Below are positions 60,930 through 64,000 of a stretch of DNA of 64,000 bases, in pieces. A program made the position numbers and the translations under genes. The stretch lies in assembly GCF_000004075.3 (NCBI RefSeq), contig NC_026661.2:12242307-12306306 (forward strand), in the 5' to 3' direction. The stretch comes from Cucumis sativus. Taxonomy: Eukaryota > Streptophyta > Magnoliopsida > Cucurbitales > Cucurbitaceae. The notes under the pieces were generated by a model. That model was not told the origin of the DNA. It made no database searches and saw only the letters and a list, made by a program, of their open reading frames with translations. Position 1 is the first letter of the stretch. Every line of letters starts with the position of its first letter.

Positions 60930-62449
60930 ATGGCGCCTTCTACCAAATCTTCTCTCTCTCTTTTTCTTCTTCTTCTCGTTCTTGTTTTGGGTTCATCCAA
61001 AGCTCATCCCCTTAAGGCTTGTATGTTCGATGCTATCTACCAACTCGGCGACTCAATCTCCGACACCGGAAATCTCATTCGTGAAAACCCCAACACTCCC
61101 TTTTCTCATCTTCCTTATGGCCAATCTTTCTTCAACAATCCCACCGGTCGATGCTCCAACGGTCTACTTATGCTTGATTTCTTGGGTAAGCATGACCTTC
61201 CATATATATATATTCTACACATGTTTTTATATCTCGCAAACTAATAATATAACTATGACTCAATGTATTTGTAGCTTTGGATGCCGGACTTCCTTTGGTG
61301 AGTCCTTATTTGAATAAAGATGGTTTGATGGATCATGGAGTCAACTTTGCCGTGGCTGGTTCTACAGCTTTGCCTTCCCAATATCTTTCTTCAAGTTACA
61401 AAATCATATCTCCAGTTACCAACTCTTCTCTCGACCATCAACTTGATTGGATGTTCTCTCATTTCAACTCTATTTGTCACAATCAAAGAGGTGACTAATT
61501 ATTAATTAGCATACTAGGCTACTTACATTATTTAATATTTATGCTGCGATGATGTAATTTATATGTATTTATGCATTTTAATTGCCGTGTAGAATGCAAC
61601 GAGAAATTAAGGAGTGCTTTGTTCTTGGTCGGTGAGATTGGTGGCAATGACTATAACTATGCATTATTCCAAGGCAAAACTATTCAAGAGGCAAAAGACA
61701 TGGTACCAGATGTTGTTCAAACCATTAAGAGTGCCGTTGAGGTAATGTTAACTTTGTTTAACACAATAATAGATCAGATCATATATATTCCATATATGAA
61801 TGAGATGATTATTTACTTAATTGCCTCTCTTTTGCTTTGTAACCTTTGTAGAAAGTAATAAGCTACGGTGCAACACGAGTTGTTGTTCCTGGAAATTTTC
61901 CTATTGGATGCTTCCCTATCTATCTCACTGGATTCCATACTAATGACACATCCGCTTACGACGAGCTTCACTGCTTAAAGGATTTGAATAGTTTTGCAAC
62001 CTATCATAACGATCAAATCAAGCAAGCCATTGAAGTACTCAAAAAAGAGAATCCTCATGCTGTTATCGTATATGGTGATTATTACAATGCATTTCTATGG
62101 ATTATTCGTCATGCTTTCGTTCTAGGTATGTGCGTAATTTTTCTACTCTTAATTACAGTGACATTTCTCAATCTAATATTAATTTAATTTTTGTACTTAA
62201 TTACTTATATATGTATAAATAAATTAAACAGGATTTGATGAAGAATCTTTGCAAAAATCGTGCTGTGGGATTGGAGGAGATTACAAGTTTAACCTAATGC
62301 AAATGTGTGGAGTAGCTGGAGTTGAAGCTTGCCCAAATCCTAATGAACATATCAGTTGGGATGGAGTCCATTTGACACAGAAGACTTACAAGTTCATGAC
62401 ACATTGGCTCATCCATGACATTTTTCCTAAATTGCATTGCATTGTTTAA
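60930..62449 (+). CDS. GDSL-type esterase/lipase (acetylajmalan-esterase-like)
   Basis: A secreted SGNH/GDSL serine hydrolase. Five exons, 60930-61185, 61275-61490, 61593-61741, 61852-62125 and 62232-62449, total 1113 nt (370 residues) with GT-AG introns in phase. This is the usual five-exon plant GDSL structure. The signal peptide SLSLFLLLLVLVLGSSKAHP covers about residues 8-27. Block I is LGDSISDTGN with nucleophile Ser42. Block III is GGNDYN with Asn176. Block V is SWDGVHLT with Asp342 and His345. The catalytic residues are all present, so it is probably active. The overall look (DSISDTGNLIRE, YG.SFF..PTGRCSNGLL) is that of the subgroup containing Rauvolfia acetylajmalan esterase. Substrate cannot be inferred. 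The start is the first ATG before the signal peptide. The promoter lies close to a repeat copy and a MITE. Confidence 0.95.
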
Positions 62450-63030
62450 TTTTTTTAAAATTATGTATATGGTGCTATTTTTTATTCTTTTTTTAATTTA
62501 GTTAGGAAATTACATAAATTGTCTGAATTTTATTAATAAAGAATCGGTTTTACTTTTAGCTTTTTCGTATTTTTCATTATTTACTTTTTTTACTTTTGAA
62601 TGTAATTTTATTTCGTTGAAATGAACATAACTTTATGTACACGGATGTGGTTGAGAGATTTAAAATGTTTATGGCAAAATAAAGAAAGATTAATGATGAA
62701 AATTGTTACAAAATCAACAAGTAAGCAATAGAAAAAAAAAGTACAAATCATACTATTGGAGAGTGTAGCTAGGCTTATTTTTATCCTATATGTTTTTTTT
62801 ATTCTTTAAAAAATAATAGTAGTAATAATGGCTAAAATTTTAATTTTTTTAAAAGGTAAAACTTTTGTAATAATAAAAAATCTTACAATAATTTTTTTTT
62901 AAAAATAAATCTTTTACAAAAGGGAGAAAATAAAACCTTGATCAGCATATTCTATTGTTTTAGGGAAAAAAATAATTTATCACATAATGTCTCATTTGAT
63001 TGTATTCTTATTGAATTTTACTAAAATGTG
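62450..63030. other. 3' flank of the GDSL gene, no gene seen
   Basis: AT-rich. AATAAA-type signals (62535-62540 and others) can serve as polyadenylation signals for the GDSL transcript. Nothing else is recognisable. Confidence 0.45.
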
Positions 63031-64000
63031 GTACACTGGTGTCTATATATAGTGACTCTTGATCATTTGAAAATAGAGTAAAAAATTCTTTAGAGAAAAT
63101 CTCTACGAGAAGAGGAAAAAATTTCTTTGGAGAGAATCTTTACGGAAAACCAATTCTTTAAAAAGAGTTAAGTTTTTTTTCTTCCAAGTGACCTAATCTA
63201 ACGATGAAAGAAAGATTAATTTGAGGTTTCATTTGGTAAGGATTTACTCCCAAGAATCCACGCTTCGTACAACAAGTGATTTTCTTTAGGATCTCAATCA
63301 ATTTTTTTTTTCTCTTTTTATTTTAGTGTGTTGTTTATTATTGTTTCACACACAATCATAAGCCTCCTGCCTAGGCTCTACCCTATAGAATTAGAAATGA
63401 GGTTGGAATATTGTTGACTTTCGAGGAGCTTATGTTTTAGTGTCGGCACACGAAAAGTTCTCACTCAATTTGGTCATGCAATCACGTGTGAGTGTTGTGA
63501 TCAAATTGAGGGCCTTTTATTCTTTAGGACCTATATTCACAACTTCACTCACTGTGATTCACATATCATGTTAATTCGTATGTTTTAAAATGTTAATTTT
63601 CCTACCTTATTATATTAGTCTCACACACTATCACAAACCGTCTACGCATGTTGTACTTGTGGGTTTAGATCCGAGAATGTTGTTGTGTTTGACCTTTGAG
63701 GAGTTGTTGCTTCGGTGCAGGCACACGAAAAGTTCTCACTCAATTTGGTTATGTGATCAAGTGTGACTATTCACCATTTTGAGGGTTTGTGTCGTATAGG
63801 GTACTAGCACTAACTTGACTAAGTTTGTTTGAACCATTTCTTTCTCGTATTTGACATTTACATCTAGACTCATCCTTGTTTATACTTGGTCCTAGGATGG
63901 TAAATACTTACGCATTTGAGGTATTTGTCGATTTGATTCCTAATGAAAACTCGTGGGAGGACGTATCTCAGTGGTCAGAATAGTTTCAGCTATTGTCAAG
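63031..64000 (+). repeat. LTR-like sequence with a 275-base direct repeat
   Basis: CTATATATAG (63043-63052) followed by leader-like sequence suggests an LTR or promoter. A segment with core GCACACGAAAAGTTCTCACT recurs at 63446 and 63721, 275 bases apart, in similar but diverged context (TTGAGGAG before, TCAATTTGG after). No open frame. It may be the start of an element that continues beyond the window. Confidence 0.4.

Overview
The window looks like nuclear DNA from a dicot plant. Genes have GT-AG introns, the intergenic DNA is very AT-rich and full of transposon debris, and the proteins belong to plant families (cytokinin synthase, PLS-type PPR, GT77 arabinosyltransferase, UPF0496, GDSL esterase). 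The repeat style suggests a cucurbit such as cucumber or melon; that is an impression, not a demonstrated assignment. All exon models come from reading splice sites and frames, without transcript data.

Layout. 0-0.5 kb: a small two-exon defensin-like cysteine-rich secreted peptide on the minus strand. 5.4-6.5 kb: an intronless UPF0496 (DUF677) protein. 7-16.8 kb: gene-free, with LTR-like pieces and a gypsy gag fragment joined to a CACTA-like end. 16.9-17.9 kb: an intronless adenylate isopentenyltransferase (cytokinin biosynthesis) with an unusual hydrophobic C-terminal tail. 18-35 kb: repeat-rich, with an array of palindromes at a CACTA-like end, an LTR-derived block, a TTAGGG run, several copies of one dispersed repeat family and a dead CACTA (TNP2) transposase.

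35.5-46.2 kb is gene-dense: a NEDD8/RUB E2 enzyme (plus strand), then a PPPDE/DeSI-like protease and an RRA-type arabinosyltransferase (both minus). 47.15-50.97 kb is a decayed Ty1/copia element with recognisable LTRs and a 5-bp target-site duplication. 51.4-53.4 kb is a PPR protein (At3g18840-like) and 54.5-58.6 kb a nine-exon pseudouridine kinase (PfkB family), both minus. After a repeat-rich stretch with a foldback MITE, 60.9-62.4 kb holds a five-exon GDSL esterase on the plus strand. The last 1.5 kb is LTR-like with an imperfect direct repeat.

The genes do not form a pathway. They are an ordinary plant assortment: hormone synthesis (IPT), protein modification (RUB E2, DeSI-like), wall glycoprotein arabinosylation (RRA), organelle RNA processing (PPR), nucleoside salvage (pseudouridine kinase), secreted esterase and defensin-like peptide. 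I found no sign of a new multi-gene system. The most informative items are the small defensin-like gene, the IPT tail, the altered kinase motif, and the repeat architectures.
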